Shown: one piece after another, positions 1 to 6,504 of the stretch | Numbering within the stretch: position 1 is the stretch's first letter | Layout of the letters: every line of letters begins with the position of its first letter | Source of the DNA: Flavobacteriaceae bacterium | GTDB taxonomy: Bacteria > Bacteroidota > Bacteroidia > Flavobacteriales > Flavobacteriaceae | Direction of reading: 5' to 3' | DNA: 11,364 bases | Assembly: GCA_002687665.1 (NCBI GenBank) | Contig: NZAX01000072.1 | Coordinates: forward strand, 2,005 to 13,368 | Made by a program: the position numbers and the translations under genes | The notes under the pieces: generated by a model | Databases searched by the model: none | Told to the model about the DNA's origin: nothing | What the model saw: the letters and a program-made list of their open reading frames with translations, nothing else

Positions 1-408
1 ATACAAGAGTTGGGTCCCAACGACAAAGATTATCCTTATTTCCTTAAGCTTTACAAAAAAATGGCTAGGAAATTGTTAGAAATTCAAACGCCACAGGGGC
101 ATTGGGCCATGAGTCTTTTAGGGCAGAAATTTTACCCTACTCCCGAAACCAGTGGTTCCTCATTTTTCACTTATGGACTTGCCTGGGGGATCAACAAAGG
201 GATATTAGATAAGGCAACTTATGGATCTGTGGTACAAAAAGCTTGGAATGCAATGGTAAGTTATGTAAACAGTGATGGAATGTTGACTTATGTTCAACCC
301 ATTGGTGCGGAACCGGGTGAGGCATTTCCCGATAAGACTGAAGTTTATGGTGTCGGAGCATTTTTAAGCGCAGGTTCAGAAGTTTACAAACTATACGGTG
401 GAAAGTAA
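1..408 (+). CDS. GH105/GH88-family unsaturated glycuronyl (rhamnogalacturonyl) hydrolase, C-terminal fragment
   Basis: Partial gene: the frame is open from base 1 and stops at TAA 406-408, leaving 135 codons of a family that is usually about 350-400 residues. The remaining part carries the C-terminal half of an (alpha/alpha)6 barrel typical of GH105: a QTPQGHW segment, then PETSGSSFFTYGLAWGINKG, then a closing EVYGVGAFLSAGSEVYKL stretch. Family enzymes hydrolyse the unsaturated uronic acid left at the non-reducing end of oligosaccharides by polysaccharide lyases, acting on pectin rhamnogalacturonan or ulvan fragments. The catalytic Asp lies in the missing N-terminal part, so activity, signal peptide and substrate cannot be judged here. 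The TTG at position 10 is internal and is not a start. The gene is followed after 31 nt by the PhoD-like gene on the same strand, so the two may be co-transcribed. The family call is firm; the substrate is inferred. Confidence 0.88.
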   Translation: MQELGPNDKDYPYFLKLYKKMARKLLEIQTPQGHWAMSLLGQKFYPTPETSGSSFFTYGLAWGINKGILDKATYGSVVQKAWNAMVSYVNSDGMLTYVQPIGAEPGEAFPDKTEVYGVGAFLSAGSEVYKLYGGK

Positions 409-439
409 ATCAATCTCTGACCTCCAAAATAGGTGTAAA

Positions 440-1894
440 ATGATTAAAAAATTTCTAACAGCAGGAATTGGATTGTTTTTGTTGTCCTGTCAATCCCCTG
501 AACCCATTCAGGGGCCCTATTTTGCCAATGGGGTAAAAAACGGTTGGGCCGATCAAAATTCTATTGTGTTGTGGACCCGATTGACCCAAAACAAATCTGC
601 CCATTTTAAGGGACATCCTTTTATTGAGATATCAAGGGAAAAGATGAAATCTTTGGCTCAAAACCAAGACGTTGAAGGAATCTATAACACTCAGATTCCC
701 AAAGGATTGACCCTTAAAGACATGGAAGGCTATTGCCCAGGTGCATACGGGGAGGTGCAGCTCCACTACTACCTTAAAGAAGATCCGGTGGAGGCTATTG
801 TTACCGATTGGGTGGCGGTAGATTCCATTAAAGATTTTACCCATCAATGGAAACTGAATGGTCTGCAAGCTGGTAAGAAGTATCGTTTAAAAATCTATGC
901 CCGACCCCAGAAAGGGCAAAAAATCTCCGATAGCATTTTCGGACAATTTCTTTTACCAGCATACGAAAACACCGCTAAAGATATCAAATTTTGTGTCGTG
1001 TCATGTCATGACTACAACCGTCGTGACGACATGGAAAACGGACACAAAATATACCCCAGTATGTCGAAATTACAACCCGATTTTTATGTGCATACCGGAG
1101 ATATAGAGTATATGGATAAGCCCTTTCCTTATGCTATGACAGAAGAGTTGATGCGTTTTAAGTGGAACCGTTTGTTTGCCCTCCCTTTTCAGCGTTCATT
1201 CTACAACAATCACACTTCCTATTTTATGAAGGATGATCACGATGTGGGCTATGATGATAGTTACCCAGGAAAGGATTATGGAACGGTTACTTTTGAGCGG
1301 GGTTTGGAGATATTCGATAAGGAGCAGTTTCCTACTTACTCCAAAAGGTACAAAACCATCCGCTGGGGAAAAGATCTTCAGATTTGGATCGTCGAGGGGA
1401 GAAATTACAGGAATCAAAACTATTTGGAGGATGGACCGAATAAAACCATTTGGGGAAAAGCTCAAAAGCAATGGTTTTATGATACTGTTAGTGCTTCAGA
1501 AGCAACCTTTAAAGTATTGATTACTTCTTCCCCTATTTTGGGCCCTGACCGAAAAAATAAAAATGATAATCTTAGTAATGCAGGTTACTCTTTCGAACAA
1601 GCCGAGATTCTCAATTTTATAAAAAAACAGAAAAACCTGTTTATTGTCAATGGTGATCGACACTGGCAGTATGTTACTCATGTAAAAAACACTAATCTTT
1701 GGGAATTTGGATGTGGAGCCGGTGCTGATGTTCATGCTGGAGGATGGAAGCAAGAGGATTTTCTGCCAGAGCATCAATTTCTGAGAGTTAAAGGAGGGTT
1801 TTTGTCAGTTTCGGTAAGTAGTGGAAATCTACCAAGTATTGTTTTTACCCACCACGATGTGGAAGGTAATCCCGTGAATGAGGTCGGCTTTTAA
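440..1894 (+). CDS. PhoD-like metallophosphoesterase, predicted lipoprotein
   Basis: A 484-residue protein starting at ATG 440. An in-frame GTG at 398 would overlap the preceding gene and put 14 polar residues before the signal peptide, so ATG is preferred. The N-terminus MIKKFLTAGIGLFLLSC is a type II signal peptide with lipobox LLSC (Cys17), so the protein should be lipid-anchored outside the cytoplasmic membrane. Residues about 25-175 form the beta-sandwich domain of PhoD-type enzymes (GVKNGWADQNSIVLWTRL). The catalytic domain follows with the expected metal-site motifs: SCHD (Cys189), HTGD (218-221), KDDHD (264-268), a GRNYR element (320-324) and NGDRHW (404-409). The family comprises secreted phosphomonoesterases and phosphodiesterases that bind Ca/Fe. 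The substrate here is unknown; next to a GH105 gene it may dephosphorylate sugars or scavenge phosphate. The stop overlaps that of the convergent lacI-type gene. Family call strong, precise activity open. Confidence 0.87.
   Translation: MIKKFLTAGIGLFLLSCQSPEPIQGPYFANGVKNGWADQNSIVLWTRLTQNKSAHFKGHPFIEISREKMKSLAQNQDVEGIYNTQIPKGLTLKDMEGYCPGAYGEVQLHYYLKEDPVEAIVTDWVAVDSIKDFTHQWKLNGLQAGKKYRLKIYARPQKGQKISDSIFGQFLLPAYENTAKDIKFCVVSCHDYNRRDDMENGHKIYPSMSKLQPDFYVHTGDIEYMDKPFPYAMTEELMRFKWNRLFALPFQRSFYNNHTSYFMKDDHDVGYDDSYPGKDYGTVTFERGLEIFDKEQFPTYSKRYKTIRWGKDLQIWIVEGRNYRNQNYLEDGPNKTIWGKAQKQWFYDTVSASEATFKVLITSSPILGPDRKNKNDNLSNAGYSFEQAEILNFIKKQKNLFIVNGDRHWQYVTHVKNTNLWEFGCGAGADVHAGGWKQEDFLPEHQFLRVKGGFLSVSVSSGNLPSIVFTHHDVEGNPVNEVGF
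1891..1894. other. Overlapping convergent stop codons
   Basis: The sequence TTAA holds the stop of the PhoD-like gene (TAA 1892-1894, + strand) and the stop of the LacI-type regulator (TAA read from 1893-1891, - strand). No intergenic space exists, and I see no GC-rich hairpin with a T-tract on either side, so any transcription end must lie inside the opposing gene. Confidence 0.85.
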
Positions 1895-2985
1895 TTTTCG
1901 TTGTAATATTTACGCTCTTCTGAGTGACTGTATTTATAATTTTCTTTGGTAATGATCTCTAAAGGCGTGGGAATTTCATTGGTAGGCATCTCCTTATAAA
2001 CCATATAGTTGGCTATGGTTATAATTGATTTATACCCTTGATTGAATGATTTCTGTGAAATCAAAAACGCAACAATGCTTTTTTTTAGAGCCTCTACGTT
2101 TTGGGGAGTGGTATCAAAGCCAATGATTTTTAGTCTTAATAGATGATCCTTTTCAATAGTTTTACAGATGTAGGAAACTCTACTGGAGGGAACCATAATC
2201 ACCTTAACTCTTTGATTTTTAGTTAAAAAAGTATTGATTTTTTTCTTGACCGTTTCAAATCCATCTGATTGATCAAATTTTAACTGATGTATATGAGCAT
2301 CAGGAACGTTATCCTGGAAATAGCTTTTAAACCCTTTTACACGTTCATTGATTGCCTCATAATCATGAATATTTTTTCTTGTCATAACAATCAAAAACTC
2401 ATCTCCATTTTTGGAACACAAATGTGAAAGTTTTCCTGATAAAATACCTGCGTCAAATGATTTTTGACCTATATAGCTTAGGTTATTACAACTTGATCCT
2501 CCAAATGCTAACCCTTTTAAGTCAACGTTTAAAAATATATAGGGAATTTTTTTGAGATTCAAAAGTTTAATTATTTCATGAGATTCTTTTACAAATAAAG
2601 GAACCATAACCACTGCATCAGGCTCAGTTTTGATAAGTTTTCGAAAGGCTTTTAAGTAGCTTTTCGGATCAGATTGGTCAAAGAAAAACACTTTGTTTTC
2701 AATTCCATAAGCACTGACCTCTTGGCTTGCTTTCTGAATTCCAGAGTAAGGAGACTTCCAAAAGAGATTCTGCTCGTCGTACTGAGGAATCAAAGTCGCC
2801 AGATTGTGGTGTTTTTTCATTGCCAAGGAACTGGCGATCAAATTGATTTTAAATTTTTTCTGTTTTAAAATCTTTTTGATTTTGGTCTCCGTTTTTGGAG
2901 ATACTCCACCCCGATTATGCAAAACTCTGTCAACAGTTCCCGCAGACACATTGGCTTCCTTTGCAATATCCTTTATGGTTATCAA
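1891..2985 (-). CDS. LacI-family transcriptional regulator, likely repressor of the adjacent glucuronate operon
   Basis: A 364-residue protein. The N-terminus (about 1-56) is a LacI helix-turn-helix: ITIKDIAKEANVS, recognition helix TVDRVLHNRG at 17-26, and hinge NLIASSLA at 48-55. Leu54 lines up with the hinge leucine that family members insert at the central CpG of the operator. The rest is a periplasmic-binding-protein-like effector domain of the sugar-binding type (for example VIMVPSSRVS, KIIGFDT). The start is TTG at 2985: the only upstream codons are TCA, GAT, AAA and AAC before an in-frame TAA at 2998-3000, and no ATG is available. Typical family proteins start within a few residues of ITIKDIA, which agrees. 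It is divergent from the MFS-uxu-TRAP operon, and a CpG-centred palindrome lies at that operon's promoter, so it probably senses a uronate or pathway intermediate and controls the operon. The recognition helix has Asp where most LacI members have Ser (TVSR). Confidence 0.88.
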   Translation of the reverse strand: MITIKDIAKEANVSAGTVDRVLHNRGGVSPKTETKIKKILKQKKFKINLIASSLAMKKHHNLATLIPQYDEQNLFWKSPYSGIQKASQEVSAYGIENKVFFFDQSDPKSYLKAFRKLIKTEPDAVVMVPLFVKESHEIIKLLNLKKIPYIFLNVDLKGLAFGGSSCNNLSYIGQKSFDAGILSGKLSHLCSKNGDEFLIVMTRKNIHDYEAINERVKGFKSYFQDNVPDAHIHQLKFDQSDGFETVKKKINTFLTKNQRVKVIMVPSSRVSYICKTIEKDHLLRLKIIGFDTTPQNVEALKKSIVAFLISQKSFNQGYKSIITIANYMVYKEMPTNEIPTPLEIITKENYKYSHSEERKYYNEN

Positions 2986-3002
2986 TGAATCTTTGTTTTA
3001 GT

Positions 3003-3010
3003 TAAATATA
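3003..3010 (-). promoter_or_regulatory. Possible -7 box for the LacI-type regulator
   Basis: Read on the minus strand this is TATATTTA, one base from the Bacteroidota -7 consensus TAnnTTTG, 18 nt upstream of the TTG start. No convincing TTG -33 element precedes it at the usual 19-21 nt. The surrounding DNA is very A+T-rich, so a chance match is quite possible. Confidence 0.25.
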
Positions 3011-3102
3011 CTATGTTCTAAATAAATTTTTATTCATTTCTTACTAAAAATTAATTAAAAATAATATGGACTTAACGAAGTAAAATTTACAAACGGATTC
3101 TC

Positions 3103-3110
3103 TATATTTG
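3103..3110 (+). promoter_or_regulatory. -7 promoter box of the glucuronate operon
   Basis: TATATTTG matches the Bacteroidota housekeeping consensus TAnnTTTG at all six defined positions and lies 33 nt before the ATG of the MFS gene. It predicts transcription starting near 3115-3118 and a leader of about 25-30 nt. No TTG -33 element is visible at the expected spacing, which suggests a weak or regulated promoter. The box sits directly upstream of the LacI-type palindrome at 3119-3130. Confidence 0.6.
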
Positions 3111-3118
3111 TTGAGGTA

Positions 3119-3130
3119 GTGTCCGCACAC
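3119..3130. promoter_or_regulatory. Predicted LacI-type operator
   Basis: GTGTCCGCACAC is an even-length imperfect palindrome centred on the CpG at 3124-3125. Five of six base pairs are symmetric; the single mismatch is C3123/C3126. T3117 and A3132 extend the symmetry outward. A CpG centre is the hallmark of LacI-family operators. The site covers roughly +2 to +15 of the predicted transcript, where a bound repressor would block initiation or escape. It is an isolated G+C-rich patch in very A+T-rich DNA and lies in the divergent region beside a LacI-type gene. I found no second copy by eye in the window. Confidence 0.5.
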
Positions 3131-3143
3131 GAAAATTAATTTT

Positions 3144-4475
3144 ATGCCTAAATCATTCAAGTGGATTCTTGTTGCAGCTTTATCAGGCTTTTTGTTCGGA
3201 TTTGATACGGTTGTAATCTCTGGAGCCAATTTACCTATTAAGGAACTTTGGTCTACTAGTCCTTTTTTCCACGGCTTTTTTATTATGTCAATGGCACTTT
3301 GGGGGACTGTGTTAGGAGCTTTATTTGGGGCTTATCCTTCTAACAAGTTTGGTCGTAAAAATACCCTCAGTTGGATTGGTCTTTTCTTTCTAATTTCTGC
3401 TTTGGGTTCCGCTTTAGCTATGGATCCCTACACTTTTTCATTTTTTAGATTTATCGGAGGATTAGCAGTAGGGGTTTCCTCAATTGCGGCTCCCATATAT
3501 ATTTCTGAGATTTCAACCTCTAAAAATCGTGGCTCTCTTGGAACTTTGTTTCAATTAAGTTTGGTTTTTGGAATGCTAATAGCTTTTTTTTCCAATTATC
3601 TGCTCACTGGTTTTCAGGGAGTCTCTGATTGGAGATGGATGTTGGGGATCGAGGCACTTCCTGCCCTAATGTATCTGATTATGACATTTTTCATACCTGA
3701 CACTCCAAGATGGCAAACGCTATTTCAAAACAACGACAAAGCTGCAATTAGAACATTAAGAGAAATATATGATGACGACCAACAAGCCGAAAGTGTCCTT
3801 AATCAAATTAAATCAGCCGATGTCAATTCTGTTAATAATGAAAAATTGATTGCTAAAACCAATAATAAGATCATAGTTCTCGCTTTTTTAATTTCATTTT
3901 TTAATCAACTTTCTGGGATTAATTTTATACTGTACTATGCCCCTGAAATTCTTGAAATAGCTGGTTTTGGTACAAGAGAGTCACTATTTAATTCGGTATT
4001 GATAGGCGTTATTATGATCATTTTTACTTTTCTAGGTTTACTTCTTATAGACAGGTTAGGAAGAAGACAACTATTGATTTTGGGTTCATTGGGATACATT
4101 TTAAGTTTAACAGGAGTATCTATGTCTTTTTATTTTCAGTCTAGCCCAGAATGGATTGCATTTTACATATTCGCGTTTATTGCTTCCCACGCGGTAGGAC
4201 AGGGTGCAGTAATTTGGGTTTTTATTTCTGAAATATTTCCTAATAGAATTAGAGCTAAAGGGCAATCTTTTGGCGCTGGAGTTCACTGGGTATTCGCCGC
4301 TATTATTACATTGTTAGCCCCCGCAGTTATTGCAATCTACCAAACGAACCCTTGGCCTATTTTCTCATTTTTTGCCGTTATGATGGTTTTGCAACTAGTA
4401 TTTTCTATTTTTATAATGCCCGAAACCAAGGGAAAATCCCTCGAAGAAATTAACTTAATCATTAATAAAAACTAA
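3144..4475 (+). CDS. MFS sugar-porter family permease (probable uronate or sugar:H+ symporter)
   Basis: A 443-residue integral membrane protein with about 12 hydrophobic segments and the full set of sugar-porter (TC 2.A.1.1) signatures: GFDTVVISGA (19-28) in helix 1, NKFGRK (67-72) in the loop 2-3, PIYISEIS (117-124), PDTPRW (185-190), QLSGINFILYYAPEI (255-269) in helix 7, DRLGRR (303-308) in loop 8-9, WVFISEIFPNRIRAKG (358-373), and PETKGKSLEEI (426-436) at the end. Length is normal. The usual QQ pair before LSGIN is NQ here (Asn254-Gln255). Members carry sugars such as xylose, galactose or inositol with protons. As first gene of a glucuronate operon its likely cargo is a hexuronate or an aldose released with it, but sequence alone does not settle this. 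The ATG lacks a Shine-Dalgarno and follows an A/T-only stretch, common in Bacteroidota. The next gene starts 8 nt after its stop. Confidence 0.9.
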   Translation: MPKSFKWILVAALSGFLFGFDTVVISGANLPIKELWSTSPFFHGFFIMSMALWGTVLGALFGAYPSNKFGRKNTLSWIGLFFLISALGSALAMDPYTFSFFRFIGGLAVGVSSIAAPIYISEISTSKNRGSLGTLFQLSLVFGMLIAFFSNYLLTGFQGVSDWRWMLGIEALPALMYLIMTFFIPDTPRWQTLFQNNDKAAIRTLREIYDDDQQAESVLNQIKSADVNSVNNEKLIAKTNNKIIVLAFLISFFNQLSGINFILYYAPEILEIAGFGTRESLFNSVLIGVIMIIFTFLGLLLIDRLGRRQLLILGSLGYILSLTGVSMSFYFQSSPEWIAFYIFAFIASHAVGQGAVIWVFISEIFPNRIRAKGQSFGAGVHWVFAAIITLLAPAVIAIYQTNPWPIFSFFAVMMVLQLVFSIFIMPETKGKSLEEINLIINKN

Positions 4476-4483
4476 TTTTTCCA

Positions 4484-5671
4484 ATGAAACGAAAAGACTT
4501 TATTCGTAATTCTAGTGGAATACTTTTGGGTTCTATCATTTCACCCAATTTAATGGCCAACCTCAATCCGAGTAGTAACATAAACATGGGAGTCATAGGT
4601 GCCGGAGGTAGGGGAAAGGGAATTATTAAGTTGCTAAATAATCTTCCTGGTATCAATGTAATTGCTGTCTGTGATACGTTGTCTTTTCGATTGAATGAGG
4701 GTTTTGATTTGATAAGAAATAATAAAAATTCAAAACGATATAAGGATTACAGAAAACTACTGGACAATAAAAATGTTGATGGAGTAATCATAAGCACCCC
4801 ATTAAATACTCATGATAAAATTGCAGTTGATGCATTGGATGCTGACAAACATGTTTATTGTGAAAAAACATTAGCTAAAGGGGCTGCCGCTACTACGCGC
4901 ATTGTAAACAAATGCAAGACCTCTAATAAAATTTTTCAAACTGGACATCAGTACCACAGCTCAAGACTTTACACAAAGTTGGTGGATATGATCGAAGATG
5001 GTAAAGTAGGTAAAATCACCTCCATTGAGGCTCAGTGGAATCGAAATGGGAATTGGAGAAAACCGGTTCCTGATCCCTCATTGGAGCGACAAATCAATTG
5101 GAGGATGTACAGAGAGTATTCCTTCGGACTTTTGGCTGAGTTAAGCTCTCACCAAATTGATTTTGCTAATTGGATTATTAAAGCTAATCCGCAAAAAGCA
5201 TTAGGGATGGGTGGGGTCAATTACTGGAAAGACGGAAGAGAAACCTATGACAACATCAAAGTAATTTATGAATATCCTGAAGGGTTAAAAGCCACCTTTA
5301 CTTGCTTAACCTCCAATGCAAAAGACGATTATAAAATTATGGTCATGGGAGACAAAGGAACCTTAACAATTTTTAACACTGCCGCTTGGTTTTATCCTGA
5401 GGGTGAGTATAAACCCGAGTATGGTGAAGTGGATGGTGTATCGGGAGCTACTACCAATTGGTCAGAGGGTAAAGGGACCCCTCTGGACATTAAACACCTT
5501 GATCCCACTAAACAAGCCCTAATTGATTTTAGAGATTCGATTATCAACAATATGGCACCACTATCAGGTGTAACTACAGGAGCCAAAGCAGCCTATGCCG
5601 TTGATATGGGAATTAAAGCCATGGACACGGGGCAAATGATATACTGGGACGATACTAATTATATAATGTAG
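4484..5671 (+). CDS. Gfo/Idh/MocA-family NAD(P)-dependent oxidoreductase with Tat-like N-terminus
   Basis: A 395-residue protein. Residues 1-30 resemble a Tat signal: a KRKDFIRNSSG motif, a hydrophobic stretch ILLGSIIS, then LMANLN where cleavage could occur. The twin-arginine pair is Arg3-Lys4, so export is uncertain. The Rossmann domain begins at about 34 with VIGAGGRGKG (37-46) for dinucleotide binding. The family EKP motif appears as EKT (127-129), keeping the lysine. The C-terminal alpha/beta domain carries HQYHSSR (155-161) and ELSSHQIDF (219-227), with His223 and Asp226 as likely active-site residues. Family enzymes oxidise, reduce or epimerise sugars and polyols, and some exported members (glucose-fructose oxidoreductase, GH109) hold their cofactor tightly. 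It sits between a permease and uxuB with 8-nt gaps, so it should act on a uronate-related sugar. It is not a known step of the glucuronate pathway. Family certain, reaction unknown. Confidence 0.86.
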   Translation: MKRKDFIRNSSGILLGSIISPNLMANLNPSSNINMGVIGAGGRGKGIIKLLNNLPGINVIAVCDTLSFRLNEGFDLIRNNKNSKRYKDYRKLLDNKNVDGVIISTPLNTHDKIAVDALDADKHVYCEKTLAKGAAATTRIVNKCKTSNKIFQTGHQYHSSRLYTKLVDMIEDGKVGKITSIEAQWNRNGNWRKPVPDPSLERQINWRMYREYSFGLLAELSSHQIDFANWIIKANPQKALGMGGVNYWKDGRETYDNIKVIYEYPEGLKATFTCLTSNAKDDYKIMVMGDKGTLTIFNTAAWFYPEGEYKPEYGEVDGVSGATTNWSEGKGTPLDIKHLDPTKQALIDFRDSIINNMAPLSGVTTGAKAAYAVDMGIKAMDTGQMIYWDDTNYIM

Positions 5672-5679
5672 GAAGATAA

Positions 5680-6495
5680 ATGAAACCAAATTTTGATTTA
5701 AAAAATAAGGTAGCGGTCATAACCGGAGGTGGTGGAGCACTGGGGGGGTGCATTGCTCAAAGCTTATCCCAATCTGGTGTAAAGATTGTAATTTTAGATC
5801 TTACTCAAGAGTCTGCTCAAAAAACTGTTGATACCATAAAAAAAGATGGAGGAAGTGCTATTGGTTTTGCTGCCAATGTGCTTTCTGAGAAATCCATTGG
5901 AGCCATAAGCAAAGAAATTATAAAACGGTGGGGAAGGGTTGATATACTACTCAACGCTGCAGGAGGAAATATGCCTGGTGCTACAATTGCGGTTGATCAA
6001 ACCATTTTTGATTTGTCTATGGATGACTTTAAAAAGGTTACTGAGTTAAACCTCAATGGCTCTGTAATCCCCTCATTGATTTTTGGGAAGATTATGGCTG
6101 ATCAAAAAAGCGGATCTATCATCAATTACTCTTCTATGAGTGTGGACAGGGTAATTACTCGAGTGGTTGGGTATTCTGCATCCAAGGCAGGAATAGAAAA
6201 CTTCACCCGTTGGATGGCTGTGGAAATGGCCCTAAAGTTTGGACCAGGTGTTCGCGTAAATGCAATTGCTCCCGGATTTTTTGTAGGAAATCAAAATAGA
6301 AGATTACTGTTGAACGAAGACGGATCATATACAGAAAGAGGTGACACCATCATCAGAAATACCCCGATGAAACGATTTGGAGAAGCGCAAGAACTCAATG
6401 GAGCAATTCATTTCCTATGCAGTGATGCCGCTAAATTTATTACTGGAGTTGTACTGCCCATTGACGGAGGCTTTAGTGCTTTCAGTGGGGTTTAA
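5680..6495 (+). CDS. uxuB: D-mannonate oxidoreductase (fructuronate reductase), SDR type
   Basis: A 271-residue classical short-chain dehydrogenase. The cofactor loop is TGGGGALGG (15-23); Asp40 after the second strand favours NAD(H). NAAGG is at 92-96, the structural Asn at 124, and the catalytic set is Ser152, Tyr165 and Lys169 (YSASK). The segment VNAIAPGFF (193-201) and the ending IDGGFSAFSGV match the Firmicutes/Bacteroidota form of UxuB (B. subtilis YjmF type), which is unrelated to the long-chain E. coli UxuB. It reduces D-fructuronate to D-mannonate in the cytoplasm, joining UxaC and UxuA, whose genes follow directly. A purine-rich AGGAAGA ends 4 nt before the ATG, one of the few clear ribosome sites in the window. 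The related 2-keto-3-deoxygluconate dehydrogenase KduD was considered; the C-terminus and the neighbouring uxuA favour UxuB. Confidence 0.87.
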   Translation: MKPNFDLKNKVAVITGGGGALGGCIAQSLSQSGVKIVILDLTQESAQKTVDTIKKDGGSAIGFAANVLSEKSIGAISKEIIKRWGRVDILLNAAGGNMPGATIAVDQTIFDLSMDDFKKVTELNLNGSVIPSLIFGKIMADQKSGSIINYSSMSVDRVITRVVGYSASKAGIENFTRWMAVEMALKFGPGVRVNAIAPGFFVGNQNRRLLLNEDGSYTERGDTIIRNTPMKRFGEAQELNGAIHFLCSDAAKFITGVVLPIDGGFSAFSGV

Positions 6496-6504
6496 TTTGT
6501 TTTT

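Noticed and set aside
398..439. In-frame GTG upstream giving a 498-residue PhoD-like protein
   Set aside because: It overlaps the end of the GH105 gene and puts polar residues before a clear lipoprotein signal that begins at ATG 440.
1196..1777. Open frames on the minus strand inside the PhoD-like gene
   Set aside because: They lie opposite a well-conserved coding frame, show no recognisable domain and look like shadows of it.
2674..3001. Plus-strand open frames opposite the 5' part of the LacI-type gene
   Set aside because: They mirror the conserved helix-turn-helix coding sequence and have no family features of their own.
3132..3143. Perfect 12-nt palindrome AAAATTAATTTT just before the MFS start codon
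   Set aside because: It is made only of A and T in A+T-rich DNA, has no CpG centre, and similar AT palindromes occur nearby by chance.
5680..6495. SDR gene as kduD (2-keto-3-deoxygluconate dehydrogenase)
   Set aside because: The NAAGG segment, the GFF element and the GGFSAFSGV ending match SDR-type UxuB, and uxuA and uxaC follow directly.
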